NCBI GenBank assembly: GCA_000442125.1
Contig: KE546967.1
Location: 248,001-312,000 of the forward strand
Direction: 5' to 3'
DNA length: 64,000 bases
Source of the DNA: Opeltia flavorubescens
Taxonomy: Eukaryota > Ascomycota > Lecanoromycetes > Teloschistales > Teloschistaceae
Of the stretch, positions 35,429 through 47,492 are shown piece by piece. The position numbers and the translations under genes are program-made. Within the stretch, counting starts at the first letter, position 1. Each line of letters starts with the position of its first letter. A model generated the notes under the pieces. The model did not search any database. It saw only the letters and a program-made list of their open reading frames with translations, and had not been told where the DNA came from.

Positions 35429-36335
35429 TGTATTACAGTGAGGTACCCTTGGGAAAAAGAAGGATGGAGATGTGTTTAGGGATAAGGAAGGGATGTGAGA
35501 TGAGATCGGTGCCCAGACTAGAGGCACGTTGAAAGGAAAATGAAAAGAAGACTTCACCGCAAATTTCAAATGAGGAAAGACAGTACGGAGACTGCAAAAA
35601 GGATTGCTTGGAGATATGAGAAAAAAATCCGAGGATCACACGCCCTACATTCAGCTGGTATCAGACTCATGGATTGAACCCACATAGACTAGCTCTGCGC
35701 AAATGGATTCACAAACCATGACAATAGCTCCAAACACTTCACACCGAGATCTTATGAGGCTTCTATTCTAGGCAAATGGCGTCGAGTCGGGATAAGTCAA
35801 CTCGTGGACAGAAGCACCCATGATGTGGAGCGCCTCATGGCGCCGTGCTCGGATCATGCCTGCACTGACATACCCCATCTACTCTGGAGCAATTACTTAC
35901 CTTGCACCAAACGCATGTGATGCCGGCAATATGTGAAGGATGAGAGGAAGAACGTGCGAGTTCAGCTGGCAAGGTCCATTTATGCGTTTACGCTTGTCCG
36001 TTTTCGGAAGCCGATCGGTCGATCATGGCTTGCTCGAGATCTGCTAATCTCCCTAGTTATTCGCATTGAGGCGTCCTTCAGCTGGCACTGACACTTCCAC
36101 AGACCTTTCAGTGCAGCCTAGCTTTTGGCTATCAGCCCTGTGGCTTCTTTTTTTGGGCCGAGATTCTTGTCCTTTAGTTCGCTGTTAGGGCAGCTGCATA
36201 TACTGAAACTGTCGACAGCATGGTTCGAAGGCGTTCCACTTCGTGTTGTCGTGTCAATACGCTTGCGCTGGCTTTCGAAAAGACTCGATCTGGCAGTCGC
36301 AAACCTTTAGCAAACTCGTAGACCCAACCCCTCCA
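35429..36335. other. Intergenic, no gene seen
   Basis: Short frames on both strands lack motifs. A sequence near 35675 resembles a tRNA B box but no tRNA can be folded (see rejected items). Confidence 0.45.
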
Positions 36336-39300
36336 TCATCGGCCGTTACCGCCTTTCTCCCTTCTCCATTCGGAATACACCGCTTTCCAAACAACCCTCC
36401 CTTCTTTTCCCATTGCAATGTTCATAACCCGCATCACCTCCTGTGGAATAACATCTAGTACAGCCCACAGCCCAGGCTTCAGCTGCTCTCGAACTTCCTT
36501 CTCCAATCTTCCCTTTAATTGACATTCGCAGTATGTCATGACGAGGTAATGGAGATGCTGACCTGCAATCGATTTTGCTGTCTTCGTCGCGTCGTTGAGA
36601 TTGTGACTCTTGTCGTTTGAGCGATTGCGGGGCGTCACGGACGAAAGTGATGGGTCAGCGATTTGGAGCAGGAGCCGAGAGTATGAGGAGGCATGGGTGG
36701 AAGTATAAGTGCCGGTACTGATGGTTTGGGGGGTATCGGAGGTGTCTGCTCTCGTGACGGTGAAAGGAATGAAGAGAGGTCGGAGAAGGCACTGCAGGGC
36801 TGGCAGGATGAGGTGGTACCGGCCACCGAGTCTTTTGCGATGAAAGGCGAGCGTGGTGCTGAAGACTCTGCAAAGGCCGAGAAAGAGGAGACTATTTTGC
36901 TTGGGAGTGTATGACTTGGAAGAGAGAAGGCGAGATGCGCAAGTAGTGATTACAGCCATGATTTGATCTATGTGCCATTGGGTGATGATGCGTGGCTATT
37001 TTGAATTAGTACTCTCACGATAATCGGTGCCAGCTCAACTTTATGAAATGGAAGACGTACGTATTTTTCCAGAATGCTGTTCAAGTTTTGTAGCGAAAGG
37101 ACTGATACTTGGAATGGCAGTGGTTGCAGAAGAGCATCACAAAGATGATTGACTACACAAGCAAGCGCTGTTAGAAAGCCCTCGGAGGTTGAATTTCCAG
37201 TGCCGGCTCGAGAGACAATCAATCTCTGCAATACGAGTAACTCATTACGGCTGAGAACAGTGTCGGCTCCCTCGTTTAGAAGCCCTGTTATAATGCTTGC
37301 TCTCTTTTCCCGGTCGAGATTCGCCCTCGAACCTATGCTTTGCGAAATAGTCGATCTTTGCTCGCGAATGGAGGACGCTATCGGAATCAGTTGTTGGTGG
37401 CCAGCATCACAGGATAGTCAGCCTACCATCTACATCTTTCATATCGATATCTAACGGATCAGAAATATCTGATTTCCCTAAAAGATGTTGCGTTTCTCTA
37501 ATTTTTTTTACCGCTTGTTCTAGGACTTGCTCGTCCTCCGAGGAATAAAATTGGTAGTCATGCCCAAGAGCCTTACTTAAAAGGTCTTGAAGATCTGCAG
37601 TAACTATACGATAATAAGTCATTCAGATGTAATTAAAAACTTGACATAGCTTTACTCACGAGACTCTGCTTCCCCGGAGTTGACAACTTCATCTGCAAAC
37701 CGAACCAGCATGCTAGCGGCAACACTAGCCTGACAAATATTCGACAGGGTAGTAGTGCTTGTGCATCGGATATGGACGAATCTACACACGATCTTTGCGA
37801 AGTCCATGTAAAGATACGGGAGATTTTCTAGGCTGCATTGTAACTCTTCGGGGAAGTCCTTGAAATGTGCTCGGTAGAAATCCAATGATGCCCCTAATAA
37901 CACCAAAGTAAGAATGTCAAGATCAGCGGCATGATATCGTCCCGGGTTGAGGGCTTCCAAGTATGATTTGAGATGGAGGACAGCCGGTTCATCCATGCCC
38001 TTTGACAATTGCGACCTACCGCAGGTATGAGTAATGTGCTTACATCTGGACAAGTTACATACCCAACGACTTTTCGGACGATCTGCTTGAAGAGATTCAC
38101 GACTTCTGTGTCCAGGTAGGGAGATCTTGAACGGCTGCTGAGGGCTTTGACCAAGTTAAGTAAGCTAGCTTTCCGAGGCCTTGGTTCTTGTCGGTCTTGC
38201 GCTAGATTGAACGTGTCTCGAATGAGAATCATAGATGTGTTGGGATAGGACAGGATATTGACCAAGAGCTTGAGGTGATCCTTCAGCACCTGTGGGGACA
38301 AAAATTCATCTTCAAGCAAGTGCTCGAGGATGTGATTGAAGATTCTAGTACGCTGCTTCCGATCGAAAGCACGTGGAGTGGTTTGGTGTATACTATCAAA
38401 GGCCGCGGAGTAGGTGGCTTGGTCTTTGCCGGAAAGCTTTCCAGAATCATCTACTTTGATTGCCAAAAAGGAGTCTATCTGGAAGGCGNGAAAATTTTCT
38501 GTGGACCTGGTTTAGTCGTTTCTTTCGTTCCCATTGGATCGTACATACTGGCTAAGACTTCATCCTCCTCGAGTATCCTCGAATGCAGAAATTGCTGCCA
38601 TACAACATAGTTTAAATTATGAACAGGACGGATCAATTCAGGTTTACTTCCTGTAAAACCTTCTCGACTGAACTCGAAGAGATGTTCGAAGAATGATCTT
38701 TGTAAGTCTGGTGTGGAACCCCTGNCGGGATCAGTTTGTGAATTCTCTGAGCAAGGGTGAAACATACTGTAATGCTGATGGCCTCAGGCACAACTGTAAG
38801 GTGTAAGCGTGAATCGCACGTGAGCCATGAACAACTGATCAGCAATGTTCTCGGGATATGAGCTGAATCTTACCATTTTCGATACTTCAAGCTTGAAGGA
38901 CTCGTTGGACTGCTGCGAGCCTTCCATGACTGCTTTGACTGCAGAGCTAGCAAGTTCATTGCGCTGAGGTGAACTTCCTAGTACCTCAATCATACTGAGC
39001 ATAAAGCTTAACGACTGGAGCAGGTCTTCGGCCGAGATGCTTGAGCCAGGTTGCGCAACCATGTTTAAGGCTTTCTTTGCCAGTCTTTCTTCCACTTCTT
39101 GAACTTGGAGCGAAGGATGCAGCTCCGCTTTCCATCTGCTTTTGATAGTCGACATACATCTCCAGGCTCTCCAAGAATAACGATAGGGCAAGGTATCAGC
39201 TTCACATGAGACGAGCAAGGTTTGGTACAGATCTTCGATTATCTCTGTTAGCTGCCGGACGGTGTCTTCTACCCTGCACCCAGTCAATAGGCAGTCAAAA

Positions 39301-41455
39301 ATGACCAAACTCGCTGCTGTAGACTGAAGCTGTTCAGCACCTTGAGTTATGTTCGTAGGCGCAAAGGCTGTCGACAGTTCCTTGAAGGTTGCCTGCAATT
39401 GTCCAATAGTAAGCCTACCCTCAATCTGAGCTGCCACTTCTTGTAGTAAGTCTTCATTCTCCCAAACATTTGGACCACTCTCCGCTTCGGAAACAGCTTT
39501 GTGATCACCATGACTGCTGTCTAGTGGGTTTTCAGACTGGTTTGCCGGACGCACGGTCAGCATCAGGTTCGATTTCCAGTGTTCGATAAAGCCTAGCAGG
39601 TCCCGCGCTTGGGCAAATCCTTTCACAAGGGATACAAGCACATCTTCTTGGATGAATTTGCGGCCGGCTTCGTGCGTAGAGTCTGAAGAGGATGAAGTCT
39701 CGTTGATTCTTGCAAAAAGGGNACATAGATACTGGTTTGAGGCTCTTGTGCGCTGACCTGATGGGTCCTTAGAGATAATGGGAATGACAAAGATATCTGG
39801 ATTGATAGCCAGGCATGAACCAATGATGGCCCAATCCACTTGGGCGTGATCTCCTTCCAGAAGATGGGAAAACCGGGATAAAACCTTCTCTAGGGTTGGG
39901 ATGTGTAGCTTCAATTTCTTTTCTGCAAGCATATCAAGCATGGACCTGACAATATCGGAAGCGTCTGAAGCAATGGCCGATTGGGGTGCATCAGTATTAG
40001 GGTTGACCTCTTGAAAGGCAAGGCGATCGAATAAGGACTCAAGCCATGAGCTTTCCGATATTCGTTGCTTTTGTGTCGTCAATGGCGTGTGTCTGAGCAC
40101 AATGTTATAAAACTTCGTAACTGGATGAATCTGTTTAATCTGTGAATGTTCGGATCTCTCGCAATGTAATGGCAGAGCTCGAAGTGGCGCAAGGAGTTGA
40201 TCGACATCGATCCTGGGTGCTCCATCCTCCTGAGCCGCGCGGTTTCTTTTTGAGCTTTCGAAGCTTTCTCGACACGGAAAAACGATGTGCTGTAAAAGGA
40301 GGTTTTCAATCACATGGACCTCAGTTCCCACTCCAGAGGTGCGGATTTCTGCATCATCTAACGTTGAAAGGAGCTTGAGCGCAGGGAGGAAGCTGGTTTT
40401 CGAAAAGAGAAGCTGTCCTCGGTAAGCGCAGGAACCTAACGAATTCAAAGAAATCCACACGAACCTCTTGATTTATGTTTATCGTCCGGGAAGCCCGAGA
40501 TTTCCATATCTTCACGAAGGGATCAACACAACGACGAATTGAATCCTCTTCTTCCAAGGTTCGAGTATCTCCATCGGTCTCGAGCAAAAAGTTCATAAGA
40601 GCCAATGATGCACCCAGTATCTCAGCAGCTTGTTCAGGAGGAGCCTCGAGAGCTTTCTTCAAATGTTCCGTAGCATAACCGTAAGAATCATCCGTAGAAA
40701 GTCCTTGTACTTGTTCGACGACACCACAGATGCTTTCGTACAACAGTCTAATGTCAATCTCACTCGCATTAATTTTGCGATGGTGTTCGATTGGTGTTCC
40801 ATCTCGCTTCCTCTTCTGCCCCCTTTTGTGTTGATCAACGGAATCATCGAGGGTCGCAGAACTAGAACCCGCACCAGCTGACGATTCCCTCGAAGTGGCA
40901 TTGACTGAAGACTGCAATTGTTGCCGAGTGGGAGTACCACCTGGAAGTAATGCTTTTTGCAATGACTTCAAAGTCTTGAGAAGTACATCTATGAAGTGGT
41001 GGGTTCTGAGTAGACGAGCGAGATTGGCAACCGGTAGACGGCGAACGAGTTCTTTGATTAATTGCCATAATCGTGTTTCAAGGTAGGGACTGGCAAGCAA
41101 TGTCAGATATGGATTTGAACGATCCCAATCATCAGCCTGTCATGTAATACCTTTGTGAATCAGACCCAGTGCCCTCAAGCTTCTTGAGCAGCCACCGCAA
41201 GGTCCATTCTTCTCTTGGTCCATGGCTACTGGAGGCTTCTTGAATTACTTGAGAGCTGGAAACATGATCAGGTATAGAGATGCCAAGAATGGCGCATGCT
41301 TCGTCAATTTGTAAAGGGAGAGGATGTTCGCTTTTGTCGAGCAATAGAATATTTCGGAGTGCAGGTTCGCTGCCTGGCTTGGAGGTTTTAGCAATGGTGG
41401 CATTCTGTATTGCATGTGACTTTAGAGCATGATTACGTACCTCTAAAAGAGCCAT
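36336..41455 (-). CDS. urb2: URB2/NPA2-type ribosome biogenesis factor, multi-exon
   Basis: Coding blocks run from an ATG at 41455 to a stop at 36336, about 1,400-1,500 residues. Urb2 works in the nucleolus on early 60S pre-rRNA particles. The C-terminal exon (36959-36336) carries the Urb2/Npa2 domain: TTCASRLLSSKSYTPKQNSL, LFLGLCRVFSTTLAFHRKRL, GGRYHLILPALQCLLRPLF, AGQHLHYLVMTYCECQLKGR and VWKAVYSEWRREK. The rest is alpha-solenoid-like, with one basic linker (HKRGQKRKRDGT). Major open blocks are 41455-41132, 41100-40354, 40460-38784, 38765-38475, 38466-37652, 37622-37407 and 37231-36968. Exact splice sites were not all resolved. Ns lie at 38489, 38725 and 39722. At 38489 the reading frame shifts by one, so a base is probably missing there. 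Confidence 0.85.
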
Positions 41456-41716
41456 TGAGCCTCGAAAAGGCAGCTCATCAAACTTGCAGTCTAGGTATAG
41501 CTTAAAAGTTGTGTGACGTTCCTATACTGAGCGCTGATTGGCTGCCGTTCCGCAGGTTCCTGAACCCTGACGGAGGAGCTCATTGCATTTTTCCGCGACT
41601 TCAGGCCTTACCTCTAATTCTCCACCAATACGTCTTCCCGGCACCATTCCCCGCGAAAGTAAGTTATCAGAGATGGTTCTCCCTGGCTCACAGCTAATCC
41701 CTGGATTCAGAACGCA
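41456..41716. promoter_or_regulatory. Divergent promoter of URB2 and MIC10
   Basis: The start codons of URB2 (minus) and MIC10 (plus) are 261 bases apart, so the two must share this promoter region. No specific factor site was identified. Confidence 0.6.
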
Positions 41717-42217
41717 ATGGCGGAGAAACCCTCCTCAGAACCTGCTCTGACACCAGTCGCGCGCTCCTCGAGACCCGTCAGCGAAGCATTGCTCAATGAT
41801 AAGGTACTTTCTCCACCCATCTATGCCTAGTCAACACTCTCCACAATCGGAAACAGACACGGCTTGGGAGGTCAACTTTCGACGGCGCTTCTATTCAATT
41901 GCGTGAACATCCAATTCTCGAGGAGCCTTTGGCTAACATCCCAAATTCGACAGTGGGACCACTTTCTATCATCGCTCCTCATCCGCTCCTCTCTCGGTTT
42001 ATCATTCGGCGTCGTCTTCTCGGTCCTCTTATTCAAGCGAAGAGCATGGCCGGCATGGGTCGGATTGGGTTTTGGTGCAGGGAGAGCATGGGAGGAAGGA
42101 GATGGTACGTGAGCTGGTATTCCGGTCTTGAGAAATCCTGCTGATGATTTCCCAGCCTCGTTTAGGAAAGGACCTACACGGACGGGGACGGATGGAATGA
42201 GGATAGTCAGGTCATAG
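41717..42217 (+). CDS. mic10: MICOS subunit MIC10
   Basis: Three exons (41717-41803, 41954-42104, 42156-42217) give 99 aa. Mic10 oligomerises in the mitochondrial inner membrane and bends it at crista junctions. The conserved core is clear: SRPVSEALLNDKWDHFLSSL, LIRSSLGLSFGVVFSVLLFK with one glycine-patterned membrane segment, then RRAWPAWVGLGFGAGRAWEE with the GxGxGxG second segment. The charged RR between the helices forms the hairpin loop. The last exon (ASFRKGPTRTGTDGMRIVRS) is a short basic tail. The length matches the family. A 188-codon minus-strand frame overlaps it and is regarded as a shadow. Confidence 0.95.
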
Positions 42218-42612
42218 AAGGCCAGCAGCCAGGAGATTTGTACGATTCGGTTCGAGGAATAGATATCAGTAACTTTAGTGGTCTGCAACTTTACAGCTGT
42301 ACATATGCCAGCGTATAGAATGAGAGCTTCATCCATTGAATCTTTTCGGATCCTTGGCACATTGCAGTCATCGTTTTCGACAAGAACATAACAGTCCTTG
42401 ATGGCTTTGAGTCTCGGGTACATCGTACTCATGAACATGGCTTAACCATTACGTGTACAAATGCAAGAACAGTCGACAGCTGTTTGCTAATCGCCTACAG
42501 AAGCCAGTCATAAACAAGATTATTGCTATGAAATGCCGATCATTGACTGAGTATAATTATTTGAGAGAAGTATAGGTATCCATCAGCATCACAAACGTCT
42601 ATTCATTCAACA

Positions 42613-44293
42613 TCATAACAGGCGAATATAGTTTCCTAAAGTGAACGTCACTACTGCAGACCCTACCAAACAATGCAACATTGACCTACCTGGGAATTGA
42701 CCTTCCTGACCATTCAATTTCCCCGTCCACCATTCATTCTCCGACGCTCCTTTTTGAGTGATTTCAATTACGTCGCCTGTGGAGAAGCTCAGATCGCCGG
42801 CTGCTTGCGCTTCGTAATCATACAGCGCCTCAGCCCTTTCGGTATGGGGTGCTCCACTAAATCGTGCAGGCTTTGGCTTGGGAGGTGGAGGAGCAGCGCC
42901 CTTCGTCTTTGCTATCGCTCCCCATGCACCGCCAGTACTATTTGCACGGCCAATGCTGGAATCTCCGTTGGAAAAATTCGGGCTATAAGCCGGCGGAGGG
43001 CTCCCTCCCGTATCCATTGTTTGTCTTCGTGATGGTGCACTACTGGCATCTGAAGATTTCCGTCCTTCAATCGCCAAACGGCTCGGTGGACCTTCGATGG
43101 CGGGTTTGTTCGCGCCTGGACCGTATCGCGGACCAGGCTTTTTCCCTCCAGTCGCCTTGAATTTGACAATGGTGAGCGCTTCGACCTGATCCTTGATATC
43201 ACCCCGTTTATATTCGAAAGCATCCTCAATATCCCTCGTCAAGTCGAAGTAGCCGATGTCGATGTTTTGCATTCTTTCGTGTAGGGTGTAGAAGACATTG
43301 AGTTGCATGTAGTAGAAGGACTGAAACAGTGGCCGTATGAATTCACGTTCGAGATGGAACAGTTTAGGCAACTCATCCTTCAGCAGATCGTTGAAGTAGT
43401 TGAAGTCTTGAGTCGCTTGTTCAACTTCCATCTCTGCCTTGTATAGCGCTTTCTCGTCCTTCAGGGATTTTTCCTTCTTGTCTTGGATCTTCTTTAGAGC
43501 CGCCCGATGACGATCATAGTCAAGTTGTTTGTGTTGTCGCTTGAGAGTACTCTTTTGAACAACCTTGATCACGGTAAGAAGTTCATCCGCAGGTCCGATG
43601 ACTCTATGCTGAATCATTTCCAATTCCGGCTGCAAAGTGGCTTTCAACTCTCTAACAATGCTTTCGTACTCCTCGCAAGCTTGTATACCTTCCGGATTAC
43701 CCTCGACCACCATAGTAGTCGGGTCAGAAACCCGGCCCGATATTGGTTTGTATATTTCTGCAATGGACTGTGAGAATTCAATCTGATGGTCGAGCATGCC
43801 TAGCAACAAGTCAATACACTGATCCGCAATCCGTTGCATTCGCAAATAGACCATTTATGGCATCGAAGTATCTGCCGGCCCCAGTCAGCATGTCTTTAAG
43901 ATTTAGATCGGGATCACGGCATACTTCTTCGATTCATCATGGAGCTTTTTCGTTTCCTACCGTCACAAAAAGCTGTCAATGAGTGCTTCAGGACGTCACA
44001 ACGGTGGGCAAGTCATGCCTTTTCCAACTCCTGAAACCTCCGTTCCGCATCGATGTACACGGCATCCTTTGTTGTATCCCCCTATGTCAAGATATTTTCA
44101 GCGCTGGAATCGAACCAGGAACGAGACGGGGATGGTCGGGCGAATGGATTGACGTACAATGTTGAACCTTTGCTTGAAGGTTTGAGGAGCCTATGATCTT
44201 GATTAGACATGCTAAGGCAATGCATCGTAAACACAAGGGTATAAGATGTAGACATACCCTTACGGCGGCCTTTCCGAATCCTTTCAAACTCAT
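42613..44293 (-). CDS. rvs167: BAR-SH3 endocytic protein (RVS167/HOB1 homologue)
   Basis: Seven exons (44293-44258, 44190-44158, 44081-44019, 43956-43925, 43871-43852, 43799-42690, 42635-42613) sum to 439 codons (438 aa). An amphipathic N-terminal helix (MSLKGFGKAAVRAPQTFKQR) leads into the BAR domain, with GMLDHQIEFSQSIAEIYKPI, NPEGIQACEEYESI and YYMQLNVFYTLHERM. A Pro/Gly/Ser linker and a C-terminal SH3 domain follow (ALYDYEAQAAGDLSFSTGD, then NEWWTGKLNGQEGQFPG, NYIRLL). It bends membrane and binds actin regulators during endocytic scission. The donor after exon 3 is GC (AAG/GCATGA). Exon 5 is only 20 nt. The last intron (42636-42689, 54 nt) is in frame and has no stop. ARP2, another cortical-actin gene, is also in this window. 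Confidence 0.94.
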
Positions 44294-45346
44294 AATATGC
44301 AGGGAACGCCAAATGATGCAAAGAGAACGGCCAAATGTAGATTGAGTTCAACCCACTAGTCTCTGATCTGAATTTGGTGAGCTTTTGCTGTCCAGGATAC
44401 TCGGACCAACGCTTTTTCGAAGGAGGGGGTGGGGACGACGTCTGAATAGCTGACGGTGACGACCTCCGGCTACGATTCTCCTGCTTCAGACCAGAAGCTA
44501 GCTGCGCGAAGGATACCGGATGTTAGGAGAAGGAGAATGACTCTAAGACACTGCTTAATGATCCATATCCGAACGTACGATTGCAGACTGGAGGCTGACT
44601 TGGGCGAAACATCGTAGCTGCTGCTCGGCCCCACGCGAATGCCAAGGCCGTTGGTGGCGGACCGTTTTATGAATCTCCCTCGGCGCCGAGAACGACCCCG
44701 TTATGCACATCATATTCAGGGACCAGTCACTGCTACGAGGGATTCGCGATACACGTTTCACTCAAATCTATGGGGTCGAATTAAAGTAATATTACACATC
44801 AGGGCTGATCATTATCAGCATGACCTTCATATCGCTTACACGTGGACTGCACGTGGGGACTGGAGACCATGGAGTGCCAGAACATCAGCGCACTTTACTA
44901 CTTCGCTTGGCATAACGAAGGTGAGCTGGACAAACACTATGGACTTCCTTGATCTAAAGTATTAGAATAGTAACCTAGGCTGAGTTGATGTGGAGGCCTG
45001 ACAGCCTGACAGCATTAGTACTACCAAAGATTCGGTTCACGTCATGCTCAGTCGATACATACATAAATTTTCGATATCCCATAACTAGTACTCAATTCCA
45101 ACGTATGCTGCCTCTCAAAATAAGAGAGCTGAGTGTAGATTCAGCGGTGCTGACAATTGAACGTAATCATGATGCCTGGATAAATTTCGAACTTCGTAGT
45201 AAGCTTACGAAGATAGCCGGACTTAGTGGTGGCCCGCTAAGATTATAACCAGTGCGCTGGAACATCATTCTGTACTACCATTAATTCGCCATCAGATTGG
45301 AGCCAACGTCTGGTGCTTGCTATTATCTTCATTTTGAACCATCGTC
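44294..45346. other. Intergenic between RVS167 and NFS1, no gene seen
   Basis: Two divergent promoters share this kilobase. An open plus-strand frame at 44639-44965 (108 codons) has no motif and is not called. Confidence 0.5.
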
Positions 45347-46953
45347 ATGTCCAATATGGCTCCAGTTTCTATCAAGCAGGTCTCACGACTTTGCTCCAAT
45401 AGTCTAAATTCCTCCGCCCGCCGATTGAGAAATTCGCCACAACTCAGATCAACAGGACTCCGCCCGAACAGAAATCTCCACCGTACCTATGTTTCGACAA
45501 CCAAACCAGACAGAGCAGACGTCAACGTCGATACCATCATCACAGCCGACCAACGTGCGTTCACAGCGCAGACCGGTGCTATGCCCGAGAGCATGAAGGT
45601 TCCGGGCACCGGGACCTCCGCAGATGCCATGATGAGTCCAACAGCGGGCATCCTCAAGCAAGCTTCAGTCATGGATCAGGGAACTAGGCCCATCTATTTG
45701 GATATGCAAGCAACTACTCCTACCGATCCTCGTGTTCTTGACGCTATGCTTCCATTCATGACCGGTCTATATGGGAATCCGCATTCAAGGACACATGCAT
45801 ACGGTTGGGAAACGGAGAAAGCAGCAGAAACAGCACGGGCACATATCGCCAGTCTCATCGGCGCCGATCCGAAGGAGATCGTCTTCACGAGCGGAGCCAC
45901 AGAAAGCAATAATATGAGCATTAAAGGTGTCGCTCATTTCTTTGGTCGTTCAGGAAAGAAGAACCACATCATCACAGCCCAGACAGAACACAAATGTGTC
46001 CTTGATAGCTGTAGGCATCTACAAGAGGAGGGATTTGATATTACATATCTTCCGGTACAAAAGAATGGGATTATCGACCTGGCAGAACTCGAAGCCGCCA
46101 TCCGACCAGATACAGCTCTTGTCAGTATCATGACAGTCAACAACGAGACCGGGGTTATCCAGCCGAGTAAGGAGATCGGAGCGCTTTGCCGATCCAAAAA
46201 GGTCTTCTTCCACACTGATGGAGCGCAAGCAGTTGGGAAGATACCCATCAGCGTGGACGAGTGGAATGTAGATCTCATGTCTATCTCTGGGCATAAAGTA
46301 TACGGACCGAAAGGAATCGGCGCCTGCTACGTTCGAAGACGGCCGAGGGTCAGGCTCGATCCCATCATCAGCGGTGGTGGTCAGGAGCGTGGGTTGAGAA
46401 GTGGCACATTATCACCAGCACTGGTCGCTGGTTTCGGTGAGGCGTGCAGAATCGCAAAAGAAGAAATGGATGTAAGTATCAGATTAACTACTACAAGTGA
46501 TGCTATGGAAGTGCTGACGAGTGATCTCAGTATGACTCGAAACGTATCCGAGCCCTTTCAGACCGTCTTCTCAAAGGCCTGCTTTCACTGGGCCACACAT
46601 CACTGAATGGCGACCCCGATCGACATTACCCCGGTTGCGTCAATGTCTCGTTCGCCTACGTTGAGGGGGAATCTCTACTCATGGCACTGAAGGATATCGC
46701 CCTCTCGTCTGGAAGTGCCTGCACGTCAGCTTCTCTTGAGCCAAGCTACGTCCTTCGTGCTCTGGGCAACAGTGACGAAAGTGCCCACAGCAGCATCCGA
46801 TTCGGAATTGGTCGATTCACAACCGAAGGCGAGATCGACTATGTTTTGAAGGCGGTTAAGGACAGAGTCAGCTTCTTACGAGAGCTCAGTCCATTATGGG
46901 AATTGGTACAGGAAGGCGTAGCGTTGGACAGCATTCAATGGAGTCAACATTAG
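45347..46953 (+). CDS. nfs1: Mitochondrial cysteine desulfurase NFS1
   Basis: Two exons (45347-46471 and 46531-46953) give 515 aa. The enzyme takes sulfur from cysteine for iron-sulfur cluster assembly on ISU and for tRNA thiolation. The first 60 residues are a basic, Ser/Arg-rich mitochondrial presequence. The catalytic core starts at [20 protein letters not shown]. The PLP lysine is in [12 protein letters not shown] (about residue 313), [11 protein letters not shown] is the PLP-phosphate site, HTDGAQ holds the Asp that contacts the ring, and the active cysteine is in [20 protein letters not shown] (about residue 438). All parts are present and the length is normal. The extra 60 residues between presequence and core are usual in ascomycetes. 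Confidence 0.97.
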
Positions 46954-47492
46954 CAGAGCGTTTGAACGGAATGACGGCTTGGGCGTTGAACGGTATTCTT
47001 TGGGAGGGTCAGGGGTAGTCCTCCCTTGTGTACCATTTTATCATATCCCAATGTATTAGCATCGATATCATGAATAAAATTGATGACCGAGTTCTTTCGG
47101 ATCTTATGTCGTCGGTAGTATCCGACATAAACTTGGACAAGGTGTGACGTTGTACTAGTACTACTGTGATACCGCTTCCTTTCGGAAAACCCGCTGCTGG
47201 TCTGCCGAGCCAATCGACATATTATCCGTCAGCCATTACCATCTCTATTTAATTACACGACGACCATCGTGCAACACCACATCGTTTGGCTTCAAGCCGA
47301 TGACAATGGTGAAGCGGCCAGATACAGCATGGGACGAACCTTTCCCTGCAAAGTAGCCCCACCATGGAGGCTGCAGTGAAAGGTCAGGTGAATGTCAGAA
47401 GCCGACTCCGCAATGCCATCTCCTCTCCGGACGCTTCTTGCGCCTTTAACCCTTGGACATCAATCTAATCCGATTTATCACCTTCTTACAAG
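46954..47492. other. Intergenic, no gene seen
   Basis: NFS1 3' end and the promoter/leader of the diphosphate synthase gene. No motif-bearing frame. Confidence 0.45.

Noticed and set aside
35660-35690. B-box-like GGTTCAATCC on the minus strand
   Set aside because: The T stem has two mismatches and no cloverleaf can be drawn within 100 bases.
41872-42438. 188-codon minus-strand frame
   Set aside because: About half of it is the complement of MIC10 exons, which are certain. The rest has no motif.
44095-44130. tRNA B-box-like GGTTCGATTCC on the minus strand
   Set aside because: It lies in an RVS167 intron. No A box or acceptor stem fits upstream, and one T-stem pair fails.
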